From assembly GCF_010993705.1 (NCBI RefSeq), contig NZ_WOFO01000009.1, forward strand, positions 124,001-188,000: DNA of 64,000 bases. The letters run 5' to 3'. A program made the translations under genes and the position numbers. Shown piece after piece: positions 10,144 through 19,347 of this stretch. The stretch comes from Cyclobacterium sp. SYSU L10401. GTDB taxonomy: Bacteria > Bacteroidota > Bacteroidia > Cytophagales > Cyclobacteriaceae. Below the pieces are notes generated by a model. It was not told where the DNA came from. It did no database searches and saw nothing but the letters and a program-made list of their open reading frames with translations. Each line of letters opens with the position of its first letter. Position 1 is the first letter of the stretch.

Positions 10144-11274
10144 TTATAGGCGCCTGCTAACTTTTTCTACCATGGCATTTTTCCATGTGCCAAAATCCCC
10201 TGCGATAATATGCTCCCTGGCCTGGGATACCAACCAAAGATAAAAGGATAAATTATGAATACTTGCAATCTGCGCTGCCAACATTTCCTTACTGATCGTC
10301 AGGTGCCTCAGGTAGGCTCGGGTATAAAAACTACTGACATGGGAGGGGAAGCCTGCGTCGATGGGAGAAAAATCTGCTTTCCATTTTTCATTCCGGATAT
10401 TAATGATCCCTTCCGTGGTAAACAGCATCCCATTTCTGGCATTTCTGGTTGGCATCACGCAATCAAACATATCAATGCCCAGCCCGATTGCTTCTAGAAT
10501 ATTGGCTGGCGTCCCTACCCCCATCAGATACCTGGGTTTTTCCTCAGGCAAAAGATCGGTAACCCAATCGGTCATTTCATACATCAATTCGGCTGGTTCT
10601 CCTACAGACAAACCGCCAATAGCATTTCCTTCCATGTCCTGATCCGCTACAAAACGGGCAGCATCTTGTCTTAAATCTTTATAGGTACTGCCCTGGACAA
10701 TGGGAAAAAGGGCTTGCTGGAAGCCATACTTTCCCTCAGTGGCTTCAAACCGCACCTTACACCGCTGAAGCCAGCGCTGTGTCAGGTCCAGGGAATTTTT
10801 GGCATAACTCCATTCACAGGGGTAAGGTGTGCACTCGTCAAAGGCCATGATGATGTCGGCACCAATGCTGCGCTGCACATCCATCACCGATTCAGGGCTG
10901 AAATGATGCCTGGAACCATCAATATGAGACTGAAACATGACTCCTTCTTCGGTAATCTTGCGGCTATCTGCCAGGGAAAATACCTGGTACCCTCCACTAT
11001 CGGTAAGTATGGGACCGGACCAACCCATAAATTTATGTAATCCTCCTGCTGCTTCCAGCACTTGCAGACCGGGTCGAAGGTACAAATGATAAGTATTGCC
11101 CAGAATGATCTGCGCCTTTACATCATAAGTCAATTCACGTTGGTGTACTGCTTTTACAGATCCCGCTGTACCCACCGGCATGAAAATAGGGGTTTCTATT
11201 TCGCCGTGGTCTGTCAGAACTTTTCCGGCCCTGGCTTTTGTGGCCTTATCCTTATGCTCAAGATTAAATTTCAT
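10144..11274 (-). CDS. tgt: tRNA-guanine transglycosylase
   Basis: Tgt exchanges guanine-34 of GUN-anticodon tRNAs for a queuosine precursor. The 376-residue protein has ILTDSGGYQVFSLA (active-site Asp), GGLSVGE, and FDCVMPTRNARNG with the nucleophilic Asp. The usual zinc site near the C-terminus (CxCxxC before YSRAYL) is not conserved: at the matching place the sequence reads FPSHVSSFYTRAYL, with no cysteines, although the later SIHNL histidine is kept. I recall zinc-less Tgt as common in Bacteroidota, so this is probably a lineage trait. The enzyme call is firm. Confidence 0.95.
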   Translation of the reverse strand: MKFNLEHKDKATKARAGKVLTDHGEIETPIFMPVGTAGSVKAVHQRELTYDVKAQIILGNTYHLYLRPGLQVLEAAGGLHKFMGWSGPILTDSGGYQVFSLADSRKITEEGVMFQSHIDGSRHHFSPESVMDVQRSIGADIIMAFDECTPYPCEWSYAKNSLDLTQRWLQRCKVRFEATEGKYGFQQALFPIVQGSTYKDLRQDAARFVADQDMEGNAIGGLSVGEPAELMYEMTDWVTDLLPEEKPRYLMGVGTPANILEAIGLGIDMFDCVMPTRNARNGMLFTTEGIINIRNEKWKADFSPIDAGFPSHVSSFYTRAYLRHLTISKEMLAAQIASIHNLSFYLWLVSQAREHIIAGDFGTWKNAMVEKVSRRL

Positions 11275-11396
11275 TCCTGCCTTTCATTGAAAAATCCACC
11301 AATTACTCCTTATATTTGGGCACAAAAATAGGTGCATTTCTACAAAAGAAACGAAATTTTTGATTTAATCTTAAGCAGGCGACTGAACACGGAAGC

Positions 11397-12524
11397 ATGG
11401 AAAATATTTTATGGGGCTTGTTTTTTTTAGCTTCTGGCATACAATTTACCTATTTGTTGATTGTTTTTGGCAGGTTTGCATTTTTTTACAAAAACCAACC
11501 TGAAGAAGAACTGGAACCAAAGCCGGCTGGAGTTTCCATCATTATCGCTGCAAAAAATGAGGCATCGCACCTGAAAGACCTAATTCCACTATTGATGCAG
11601 CAGCAATATCCAGCTTTTGAGCTGGTAATCGTCAATGATCGATCGGTAGATGAATCAGAAGCCTTATTGCGTAAGTTTTCCCAGGAATATGCCAACTTCA
11701 GGACGGTGAATATCAGATATACGCCTGCTCATGTGACCTCCAAGAAATATGCCCTGACACTGGGGATCAAAGTTTCCCAATATGACATCGTCCTGCTTAC
11801 AGATGCAGATTGCCGGCCAGTTTCTCCGTATTGGATCAAAAGGATGTCTGCACCTATCCGCAATGAAAACAAAATTTTTGCCCTGGGCCATGGCTCATAC
11901 CTGGCTTTGCCGGGATTATTAAATCGGATCATCCAATTCGAAACCTTGCTAACCGCCATTTATTATTTTTCTTTTGGTTATTGGAAATCCCCATTTATGG
12001 GGGTCGGTAGAAATCTTTGCTACCGAAAGGACTTTTTTATGGAAAAAAAAGCCTTCAATTCCCTTTGGCACATAGAGGGTGGAGATGATGACCTGTTTGT
12101 CAACAAATATGCCACTTCATACAATACTTCCATTGTAGCCCATCCGGATAGCATTACTGTTTCGGAACCAAAAACCAACTTCAAAGATTATTTCAGCCAG
12201 AAAAGGCGTCATTATCACGCTGGAAAATATTACCGCAGCAGGGATAAATTAAAAGTAGGCTTGTATTCGTTAAGTCATTTGGTATTCTGGCTTTCAGCTG
12301 CCGGGATTGTCATTCTCGCCAGGTCCTGGGAACCAATTGCCTTGGTATTTGGGTTAGTTTTGTTCAGGGCCACCATTCAGTATTTCATCATCCATGAAGC
12401 CCGAAAAAAACTGGAAGGCAAAGGGAAAGTGATTTGGACCATGTTTTTCGATTTGATGTATATGGTTTATTTTTGGGTTCTGGGTACGCAAGGTTACCTG
12501 TCAAAAACGGTTAAATGGAAATAA
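11397..12524 (+). CDS. membrane glycosyltransferase, family 2
   Basis: A 375-residue GT-A glycosyltransferase anchored by an N-terminal hydrophobic segment and C-terminal transmembrane segments. It shows GVSIIIAAKNEASHL (~residues 46-60), ELVIVNDRSVDES, LLTDADCRP (the DxD-type metal site), a later EGGDDDLF, and the QKRRHYHAGKY motif that corresponds to QxxRW of processive enzymes. The sugar and acceptor are unknown; envelope polysaccharide or lipid glycosylation is likely. Its stop overlaps the start of the sigma-factor gene by 10 bp, so the two are translationally coupled. Confidence 0.88.
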   Translation: MENILWGLFFLASGIQFTYLLIVFGRFAFFYKNQPEEELEPKPAGVSIIIAAKNEASHLKDLIPLLMQQQYPAFELVIVNDRSVDESEALLRKFSQEYANFRTVNIRYTPAHVTSKKYALTLGIKVSQYDIVLLTDADCRPVSPYWIKRMSAPIRNENKIFALGHGSYLALPGLLNRIIQFETLLTAIYYFSFGYWKSPFMGVGRNLCYRKDFFMEKKAFNSLWHIEGGDDDLFVNKYATSYNTSIVAHPDSITVSEPKTNFKDYFSQKRRHYHAGKYYRSRDKLKVGLYSLSHLVFWLSAAGIVILARSWEPIALVFGLVLFRATIQYFIIHEARKKLEGKGKVIWTMFFDLMYMVYFWVLGTQGYLSKTVKWK

Positions 12525-13126
12525 ACGAAAGAGGTTTTTCAGATAAGGCATTGGAGGATTTCGAATTGATCGATAAGGCGGTCAAGGAGAAAGACCAGCA
12601 GGCTTACGCTTCGCTGATGAAACGCTATAAAAAAGCCGTTTACTTTATGATCTTAAAAATGATCAGGGATGCAGATGATGCTGAAGACCTGACCATGGAA
12701 GCCTTTGCCAAGGCATTCAGAAATCTCCATAAATTTAAAAAAGACTACACCTTTTCCACCTGGCTTTTTCGTATTGCCACCAACAATACCATTGACTTCA
12801 TCCGGAAAAAGAAGCTCAAAACCATGAGCCTGAACAATACCATGACAGATGATGGAGGCAATACAGTCAATATTGACATAGAGGATGATGACAATAATCC
12901 ACAAGATGAATTCATCAAGACCCAAAGAAAAGAGATGGTGCGGATTTTTGTTTCCAAGCTTCCCGCCAAATACCGTAAACTGGTGAAGTTAAGGTATTTT
13001 GACGAACTGTCATATGATGAAATTGCCGAAGAGCTCGGAAAGCCCCTGGGCACTGTTAAGGCCCAATTACACCGGTCCAGGGAGTTACTTTTTGAGATTG
13101 CACAGGGGAAAAACAAACACATTTGA
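12515..13126 (+). CDS. ECF-type RNA polymerase sigma factor
   Basis: This 203-residue protein has sigma-70 region 2 (about residues 28-100, with DAEDLTMEAFAKAFRNLHKF and STWLFRIATNNTIDFIRKKK) and region 4 (about 140-195, with LPAKYRKLVKLRYFDELSYDEIAEELGKPLGTVKAQLHRSR). There is no region 1 or 3, as in group 4 (ECF) factors. A short acidic linker (IDIEDDDNN) joins the domains. No anti-sigma gene is adjacent. It overlaps the glycosyltransferase gene and is followed by rsmG 3 bp later, so all three may be co-transcribed. Confidence 0.9.
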   Translation: MEINERGFSDKALEDFELIDKAVKEKDQQAYASLMKRYKKAVYFMILKMIRDADDAEDLTMEAFAKAFRNLHKFKKDYTFSTWLFRIATNNTIDFIRKKKLKTMSLNNTMTDDGGNTVNIDIEDDDNNPQDEFIKTQRKEMVRIFVSKLPAKYRKLVKLRYFDELSYDEIAEELGKPLGTVKAQLHRSRELLFEIAQGKNKHI

Positions 13127-13129
13127 TTC

Positions 13130-13777
13130 ATGAGCCCAGACCATTCGCTCATTCTGAAGTATTTTCCCGATTTGACAGCAAAGCAAATCCGCCAATTCGA
13201 ACTCATGGGAGATATTTACCAGGATTGGAATAGCAAAATCAATGTAATCAGTAGGAAGGACATGGATAGTTTTTATGTACACCATGTTTTGCACGCTCTT
13301 GGAATTGCCCGGGTCATCCAATTCCCTTCCGGGGCAAAGATATTGGATATTGGCACAGGTGGCGGATTTCCTGGCATTCCCCTGGCCATTCTGTTTCCTG
13401 AAGTTCATTTCCATTTGGTGGATTCCATTGGCAAGAAAATCACGGTAGTGAAAGATGTGGTTCGGCAACTTGAATTAAAAAATGTTGAAGCCCAACAAAC
13501 AAGGGCAGAAAACCTGAACCGGACCTATCATTTTGTGATCAGCAGGGCTGTAACCCAGATGGAGAATTTCCTGCCCTGGGTCAGAGGGAAATTCCGGAAA
13601 GAAAACCTGCACAAGGATTTTCAAAATGGCATTTTCTACCTGAAAGGTGGAGAAGTGGATGAGGAATTGGAGGCCTTAAACCTCACCTATGTACCTTATT
13701 TTCTGGATGATTATTTTAAGGAAGATTTTTTTGACACCAAAAAGGTGATTTACATTCCTTATGAAGGCAAAAGGTAG
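13130..13777 (+). CDS. rsmG: 16S rRNA (guanine527-N7)-methyltransferase
   Basis: RsmG (GidB) uses S-adenosylmethionine to methylate G527 of 16S rRNA. The 215-residue protein has the family start region (YFPDLTAKQIRQFELMGDIYQDWNSKINVISR), the SAM motif ILDIGTGGGFPGIPLAI (~residues 70-86), HLVDSIGKK and FVISRAVTQM. Length is normal. It follows the sigma-factor gene by 3 bp on the plus strand. Confidence 0.93.
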   Translation: MSPDHSLILKYFPDLTAKQIRQFELMGDIYQDWNSKINVISRKDMDSFYVHHVLHALGIARVIQFPSGAKILDIGTGGGFPGIPLAILFPEVHFHLVDSIGKKITVVKDVVRQLELKNVEAQQTRAENLNRTYHFVISRAVTQMENFLPWVRGKFRKENLHKDFQNGIFYLKGGEVDEELEALNLTYVPYFLDDYFKEDFFDTKKVIYIPYEGKR

Positions 13778-13886
13778 GGTCATTTCTCCATTTTCCTGGA
13801 TCTTTCAGGCCCAAAAGCTGCTTCCACTCATTCTTGCTCACTGAAATCGACCCATGAAACCCAATTGAATGAGCCCATTCCCAAAT

Positions 13887-13915
13887 AGTAACCGGGAAAA
13901 AAGTGTCCGGTTACT
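13887..13915. terminator. inverted repeat between rsmG and the lipoprotein gene
   Basis: AGTAACCGG (13887-13895) and CCGGTTACT (13907-13915) form a 9-bp perfect stem between two convergent genes and overlap the stop codon of the minus-strand lipoprotein gene. It lacks a clear T run on either strand, so a bidirectional terminator role is only likely. Confidence 0.45.
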
Positions 13916-14447
13916 GCCTTACCAGAATAAATTCAGCTGTAGCCTCCGATACGGTCACGCCTTCCATATCAAATTCCTGAAAATCCATCACATTCGGCAT
14001 GCCTGAAACCCGAAGCCTGTTTTCAGTAAATTCCAAAATTTCCATTTCGAAGACATCATCATCACTATCGACCATCACCAGTTGATCATTGCTGATCTCC
14101 CAGGTGCCTGCAAAAGTTTCGGTACCCTGTACAGGAAACCTTTGATCTGAAAATGGTATTCCTGCCACGCTAACTTCCACGAAGAATACAAAATCACCTT
14201 CCGCCATCACGGTATTGGGATCCTCCCCAAAGACCACACTCATATTATAGTCCTCGCCGGTGCCGGTAATAGATACAGGGACTGCATTTTGAGTACCTGG
14301 AATTAGGGCGGTACCGGAAGCTTGCACATTGGCGGATTCCAAATTCCATACCCCTCCTGCCAACTGGGGCTCTCCCGGTTCATCTTCAACCGAACAGCCT
14401 GAAAACAGGATCATCACAAAAAGGGCAACATACCAAAGGTTTTTCAT
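13911..14447 (-). CDS. putative lipoprotein
   Basis: A 178-residue protein with a type II signal peptide: MKNLWYVALFVMILFSGCSVEDEP, the lipobox being LFSGC with the lipidated Cys at about residue 19. The mature part is acidic and beta-rich. It has the rhythm of lipocalin-like or DUF4488-type small Bacteroidota lipoproteins (GVWNLESANVQ near the start, then short strand-forming repeats). I do not recognise a specific family. It precedes der by 6 bp convergent-free spacing on the same strand and may share its transcript. Function unknown. Confidence 0.7.
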   Translation of the reverse strand: MKNLWYVALFVMILFSGCSVEDEPGEPQLAGGVWNLESANVQASGTALIPGTQNAVPVSITGTGEDYNMSVVFGEDPNTVMAEGDFVFFVEVSVAGIPFSDQRFPVQGTETFAGTWEISNDQLVMVDSDDDVFEMEILEFTENRLRVSGMPNVMDFQEFDMEGVTVSEATAEFILVRQ

Positions 14448-14453
14448 AACACA

Positions 14454-15767
14454 TTATTTTTTCTTGTAAGTGATTTTCACAGGTACCCCTTCAAAATCAA
14501 AATTCTCTCTCAGCCTGTTTTCCAAATAACGGGTATAAGGAGATTTTATGTATTGAGGCAAGTTACAAAAAAAAGCAAAAACCGGATTTTTTGTCGGCAA
14601 TTGAGTAATGTATTTTATTTTAATGTATTTGCCTTTATTTGCCGGTGGCGGATACTTCTCAATTTCCGGGAGCAATAGCTCATTCAGCTTCGATGTTGGT
14701 ACTTTTCTGTGTTTATTGTCATACACTTTCATGGCCAGTTCCATGGCCTGGAAAATCCGCTGTTTGGTCAATGCAGAGATAAAAATAATGGGAATCCATT
14801 TATTTTCTCCCAGCTTTTGGGTCATATCCTCCTTAAAGGCCAGCATGGTCTTGTGGTCCTTTTCGATCAAATCCCATTTATTCACCATGATCATGATGCC
14901 TTTATTGTTTTTAATGGCCAGGGAGATCAGGTTAACGTCTTGAGATTCCAGTCCCCGGGTAGCATCCACCATGACGATTACCACATCGGAATCCTCTAAG
15001 GTCCGAAGGGAACGCATGACCGCATAAAATTCTATGTCCTCCTTTACCTTGGCTTTTTTCCGGATACCTGCCGTGTCGGTAAGGATATAATCTTTCCCAT
15101 ACAATTGGTACCTGGTGTGGATGGCATCCCGGGTGGTGCCCGCCTCATCAGTCACGATAGACCGCTCTTTGCCAATCAAGGCATTGAGAAAAGAGGATTT
15201 GCCCACATTTGGCCTACCCAAGATGGCAATTTTAGGTACTCCCTCATCAGGATCCTCCTCGCCCTCGTCCGGAAATTTCTTAATCATTTCATCCAGCAGA
15301 TCTCCAATACCGCTTCCACTGGATGATGATATCGGGAAAATGGTTTCTTCACCCAAACCTAAGGCATAAAATTCATTGGCCATCAACATCTTATCCAGGT
15401 TGTCTGCTTTATTGGCAACCATAAATACCGGTTTGTCCGTACTTCTGAGTTCTTTGGCAAATTCAGTGTCCAAATCTGTCAGCCCATCGATACAGTCCAC
15501 CACAAAAAGGATCACGGATGCTTCTTCGATGGCCAGTTTCACCTGCTTTCGGATTTCTTTTTCATACAAATCATCTGAACCGGTCACATATCCCCCGGTA
15601 TCGATTACTGAAAAAAACTTTCCTCCCCACTGGGCATGTCCGTAATGCCGGTCCCGGGTTACCCCGCTGAGGTTGTCCTCAATGGCCTTTCTTTCTTCTA
15701 TCAGTCGGTTAAAAAATGTGGATTTCCCCACGTTAGGTCTCCCTACAATTGCTACTATATTAGCCAT
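14454..15767 (-). CDS. der: ribosome-assembly GTPase Der (EngA)
   Basis: Der has two tandem GTPase domains and a C-terminal KH-like domain and acts in 50S subunit maturation. Domain 1 shows GRPNVGKSTFFNRL (residues ~8-21) and ANKADN; domain 2 shows GRPNVGKSSFLNAL (~184-197), DTAGIRKK and NKWD. The KH-like domain ends the 437-residue protein. Length is typical. It is 11 bp downstream of era, another ribosome-assembly GTPase, on the minus strand. Confidence 0.96.
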   Translation of the reverse strand: MANIVAIVGRPNVGKSTFFNRLIEERKAIEDNLSGVTRDRHYGHAQWGGKFFSVIDTGGYVTGSDDLYEKEIRKQVKLAIEEASVILFVVDCIDGLTDLDTEFAKELRSTDKPVFMVANKADNLDKMLMANEFYALGLGEETIFPISSSSGSGIGDLLDEMIKKFPDEGEEDPDEGVPKIAILGRPNVGKSSFLNALIGKERSIVTDEAGTTRDAIHTRYQLYGKDYILTDTAGIRKKAKVKEDIEFYAVMRSLRTLEDSDVVIVMVDATRGLESQDVNLISLAIKNNKGIMIMVNKWDLIEKDHKTMLAFKEDMTQKLGENKWIPIIFISALTKQRIFQAMELAMKVYDNKHRKVPTSKLNELLLPEIEKYPPPANKGKYIKIKYITQLPTKNPVFAFFCNLPQYIKSPYTRYLENRLRENFDFEGVPVKITYKKK

Positions 15768-15778
15768 AATGCGCTACT

Positions 15779-16669
15779 TTATTGGTCGTAACCAAATTTT
15801 TTCAACTTGTTTTTACTTTTTCTCCAGTTTTCTTCCACCTTTACAAAAGTTTCCAAAAACACTTTTTTCCCGAAAAAGGTCTCCATTTCAATCCGGGCTT
15901 CTGTGCCCACCTTCTTCAAGGCTTTCCCTTTATCTCCTATAATGATCCCTTTCTGACTTTGCCTTTCCACAAAAATCAAAGCCCGCATGCGAATCAATTT
16001 CTCCGATTCTTCAAAATCCTCTATCCTGACTTCCGTGCTGTAAGGAATTTCCTTTTTGTATTGCGTAAATATTTTCTCCCGAATGATTTCAGAGGCAAAG
16101 AAACGTTCCGGCCGATCGCTCAGTTCTTCCTTATCATAAAATGGTGGATGAACCGGCAACCTGTCCTGAATTTCCTGCATGATCTTTTGCAAATTGAAAT
16201 TTTCGAGAGCCGACACAGGTATGACCTCCGTTGCATTGATCCTTTGGATCCAATATTCGGTAACTTCCTGCAGCTTTTCCTCTTTATTGAGGTCTATTTT
16301 ATTGATAACCAGCAAAACAGGAACACCTGAATCGTTGATCTTGTGAATAATTTCTTGAATATCTTCATCTGTTTCAAACAGATCGGTTACAAAGACAATA
16401 ACATCTGCATCTTCCAGGGAAAGATTGACAAAACCCATCATGCTTTTATGCAGTTCATATTTGGGTTTCAGCATTCCTGGCGTATCTGAAAAAACAATCT
16501 GATAATCTTCCTCGTTCATGATTCCCAGGATCCGGTGGCGGGTAGTCTGTGCTTTGGAGGAAATGATAGACAATTTTTCTCCCAACAAGGCATTCATCAG
16601 GGTAGACTTCCCTACATTGGGTTTTCCTATGATGTTGACAAAGCCTGCCTTATGTATACTTTCGGACAT
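15779..16669 (-). CDS. era: ribosome-assembly GTPase Era
   Basis: Era binds the 3' end of 16S rRNA and assists 30S maturation. From the ATG at 16669 the protein starts MSESIHKAGFVNIIGKPNVGKSTLMN with the P-loop right after; DTPGM, NKID and the C-terminal KH domain (ERQSQKGIIIGDKGKALKKVG) follow. The reading frame stays open for 27 more codons upstream, but that stretch does not look like Era, so I take the inner ATG. About 296 residues, the usual size. Confidence 0.95.
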   Translation of the reverse strand: MSESIHKAGFVNIIGKPNVGKSTLMNALLGEKLSIISSKAQTTRHRILGIMNEEDYQIVFSDTPGMLKPKYELHKSMMGFVNLSLEDADVIVFVTDLFETDEDIQEIIHKINDSGVPVLLVINKIDLNKEEKLQEVTEYWIQRINATEVIPVSALENFNLQKIMQEIQDRLPVHPPFYDKEELSDRPERFFASEIIREKIFTQYKKEIPYSTEVRIEDFEESEKLIRMRALIFVERQSQKGIIIGDKGKALKKVGTEARIEMETFFGKKVFLETFVKVEENWRKSKNKLKKFGYDQ

Positions 16670-16809
16670 GGTTTCATTTTTTTTACAAAGGTACTTGATT
16701 TTTGAGAATATGTCCTTACCTTTGTACCACAATAAAGGGAAGGGCAACAAAAAACGTTTGCTGCCGTATAAAATACCGAAAAGCGATTATAAATATTTTA
16801 AAAATATAT

Positions 16810-16883
<74 letters not shown>

Positions 16884-16892
16884 TTGAGAATC

Positions 16893-16925
16893 AGGCAGTT
16901 ACATTAATTTGTAACTGCCTTTTTT
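16893..16925 (+). terminator. terminator after tRNA-fMet
   Basis: AGGCAGTTAC (16893-16902), an 8-nt loop, GTAACTGCCT (16911-16920) and a T run make a strong intrinsic terminator for the tRNA. It lies inside the element. The displaced native terminator is at 63204-63228. Confidence 0.85.
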
Positions 16926-16931
16926 GTTATG

Positions 16932-16952
16932 GGTACAGAATAGGTACAGAAT
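16932..16952 (+). repeat. left sub-terminal GGTACAGAAT pair (integrase arm site?)
   Basis: Two copies of GGTACAGAAT separated by a single A lie 49 bp inside attL. The same 21-bp arrangement occurs at 63029-63049 inside attR. Paired short repeats near both ends of an element are expected for arm-type binding sites of a tyrosine integrase. Confidence 0.65.
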
Positions 16953-17153
16953 TTTTGGCTGTTCAAAAGCCATGGATGTTCCCAATATTTTGAGGATTAT
17001 CTAAAATTAAACAGAATTAGCCAGTTCAATATTTCAGTAAATATGGGAACCATTGGGAGGGATGGCCAATACTTTTACTAATCCGAAGAGGATAATACAT
17101 GTTATATATTATCTGGACAGTGTGATTGATTTTTAATTTTGTCTGGTTATCGG

Positions 17154-17870
17154 TTAAGTTGCTATTTCTATCAATTTTCTGAAAGAATCCACTAAACCTT
17201 CCTTATATGTAAAGATGGTTTCCATTATCAGCACAAGTACTAACAGCTCTAAAACTAAAAAAGCAGAGAGACAGAAATAGGGCCCAATTGCATTGTTTTC
17301 TGGAATATTTCCGATTAGAAAATATTGAAAAATAAAAATACCTAGTCCGAAAAAGAAAAATCCCAAATCGCCTAATATGATTAATAAATTAGATTTCTTG
17401 TCTACATCTTTGCAAAATAGTTGCGCTCTATTTGCCCAGTCATACCATAAAATAATCAGTGACTGGCCCAGAAGTAAAATTGGTATAATCATATAAATAT
17501 CTGAAAACAGAAAATTTGATAAAGCAAACGAAAATAATAGATTGATAATAATAAAGATTGTTTTGGACTTATTAGAAATCCCACCTTCTCCTAATGTTTC
17601 TCCGGCATGTAAATATGATTTATCGAATTGTAAAAAACATATGCCAAAGTGAATTCTTGTTATATGGATAAGAATAGTAAAGAAAACCAAATACCTTGCA
17701 CTTATATCTTGTAATTTCACACCGGAATAAAGATCCAAAAACGTAGGGTCAGAGTCTTTTGGAGAATTAAATATTATAGAATATAAGAAAAGAATTATAA
17801 GAATTGCTATTAAAGCTATCGTTGATATGTAAGTTATTAAGTGTAAAATATCAGGCTGCTTCTCTTTCAT
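17154..17870 (-). CDS. hypothetical multi-pass membrane protein
   Basis: A 238-residue protein with about six hydrophobic segments (for example ALIAILIILFLYSIIF near residue 20 and LGDLGFFFFGLGIFIFQYFLIG near 170). No family is recognised. It lies 12 bp downstream of the symporter gene on the same strand, so the two are probably co-transcribed. Both are inside the element but have no obvious link to transfer. Base composition is low-GC like the Bacteroidota host. It could be an accessory subunit of the transporter, but nothing shows this directly. Confidence 0.65.
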   Translation of the reverse strand: MKEKQPDILHLITYISTIALIAILIILFLYSIIFNSPKDSDPTFLDLYSGVKLQDISARYLVFFTILIHITRIHFGICFLQFDKSYLHAGETLGEGGISNKSKTIFIIINLLFSFALSNFLFSDIYMIIPILLLGQSLIILWYDWANRAQLFCKDVDKKSNLLIILGDLGFFFFGLGIFIFQYFLIGNIPENNAIGPYFCLSAFLVLELLVLVLIMETIFTYKEGLVDSFRKLIEIAT

Positions 17871-17882
17871 AGCTTTGAAGGT

Positions 17883-19217
17883 TTAGTGAGTCCGTTTTTT
17901 TGAAAACAAAAACCCATAAAGTAGACCTGGAATTATTACTAAGGCAGCTAAGTCGATTGATAGAAATGGTAAAAGTGCCACTGAAAATAGGGCAATTAAA
18001 CCCAGTATTAGAACGATGGTAGCATGGCCTTTTTTAATTTCTCTAAATGGTATGATTATCACCAATGGTGAAATGGCAAGTAATAAAAGTAATAGAATTT
18101 CATAAATGCTTACTAATGACTCAGCATAGTATGACGCTGCTATTGCCAAAATAATTACAAATGGAACAATTGAATTGACTTCTTTTTTGGTTAATTCGGA
18201 ACTATCAACGACGTCTGAATTTTTGCCCCAACGTCTTCTTTCGTTGGCGAATAATGAGGATATCAAATAAACTTCGGTGTCGGCAGTAGAAAGTATTGCA
18301 GAAAAAACCGCGAGCAATACTATTCCAATTACAGCTTCTGCCTGGTGAGAAAGAACTAAAGACATAAAAGCAAGGTCAGGATTATCTGTAACCCCATTTT
18401 CCCTTGCAATTATCCCTACCATGGCCAGGACTATTGAATAAAGTGCGAAACCCACACCTGCCGATATCATTCCAATCTTGACCGATTTTGTGGATTTTGC
18501 AGCATAAATTCTCTGCCAAATATCACCACTTCCCAGCACCACAAAAATGCCTGTTAATAATACAGAAACAGCTGAAAAAATATTAAAATCTAATTGGGTA
18601 ATCAGGGACAGTTGGTCAGAATTTTTCACAGTAATAAATAACAAAATGGGCAGACCAAAGAGCATTAGAAATAATTGAATCTTATCAGTTATAATGACCC
18701 CTTTAAATCCGGACACCATAATATACCCACCAACTATAACCGCACACAATATGATCGCAACAAGGTAGGGAACTGAACTTAGTTCTGAAATAAGTATCCC
18801 TCCTGCGTACAACTGAAGTATTAACAAGGCAAAAAAAGCTGAAATAGTTAGGAGGTTGGAAATTAGTCCAGCCATTGGGCCAAATTTCTTATAGATCATA
18901 TCTGGTAGTGAGTAATAATAGTGACCAGAGCTGTCTTTTTCGGAAAGTTTTGCCGTAAATCCTAAAACAATCATTCCTATACCATACCCGGCCAGTAGGG
19001 TTATTGCAGCCCCACTGTTTATGAAGCCCAGTGCAGCGACGGTCATTAATTCCCCAGCACCAATCAATGTAAATACTGATGAAAATATCGAAAACCCGCC
19101 AATTTTGCGACCAGCCATAGCGTAGTTCGATTGGTCTTTTTCTTTCTTATTGGTCCAAATCGAAACAATAGCCAGAAGAAAAATATAGGGGACTACATAA
19201 TACCAAAACATGGGCAA
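17883..19217 (-). CDS. sodium:solute symporter family transporter
   Basis: A 444-residue membrane protein with about 12-13 hydrophobic segments. SSS-family features include NYAMAGRKIGGFSIFSSVFTLIGAGELM (residues ~30-58, the conserved region after TM1 into TM2), GLISNLLTISAFFALLILQLYAG, and GDIWQRIYAAKSTKSVKIG near residue 235. SSS proteins take up sugars, amino acids, urea or vitamins with Na+; the substrate here is unknown. It heads a two-gene unit with the membrane protein at 17154. It is the only obviously metabolic cargo of the element. Confidence 0.85.
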   Translation of the reverse strand: MPMFWYYVVPYIFLLAIVSIWTNKKEKDQSNYAMAGRKIGGFSIFSSVFTLIGAGELMTVAALGFINSGAAITLLAGYGIGMIVLGFTAKLSEKDSSGHYYYSLPDMIYKKFGPMAGLISNLLTISAFFALLILQLYAGGILISELSSVPYLVAIILCAVIVGGYIMVSGFKGVIITDKIQLFLMLFGLPILLFITVKNSDQLSLITQLDFNIFSAVSVLLTGIFVVLGSGDIWQRIYAAKSTKSVKIGMISAGVGFALYSIVLAMVGIIARENGVTDNPDLAFMSLVLSHQAEAVIGIVLLAVFSAILSTADTEVYLISSLFANERRRWGKNSDVVDSSELTKKEVNSIVPFVIILAIAASYYAESLVSIYEILLLLLLAISPLVIIIPFREIKKGHATIVLILGLIALFSVALLPFLSIDLAALVIIPGLLYGFLFSKKRTH

Positions 19218-19291
19218 ACATCAGAATTTATAAAATGAATACATAATATAATACAGATGGAATATATAAAAAAGCATTTTAGAATAAAATG

Positions 19292-19320
19292 TTAAAAGGC
19301 AGCACTTGTGCGTAGTGCCT
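19292..19320. terminator. hairpin between symporter and JAB genes
   Basis: AAAGGCAGCAC and GTAGTGCCTTT around TTGTGC form an imperfect stem in the spacer between the divergent symporter and JAB-domain genes. It could be a terminator or operator. Only the inverted repeat itself is visible. Confidence 0.35.
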
Positions 19321-19347
19321 TTAGACGTCACGGCCTAAATTCCTCGC

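Noticed and set aside
16923-17153. Possible gene in the spacer right of tRNA-fMet
   Set aside because: No frame with plausible composition or start was found; only the arm-type boxes are convincing.
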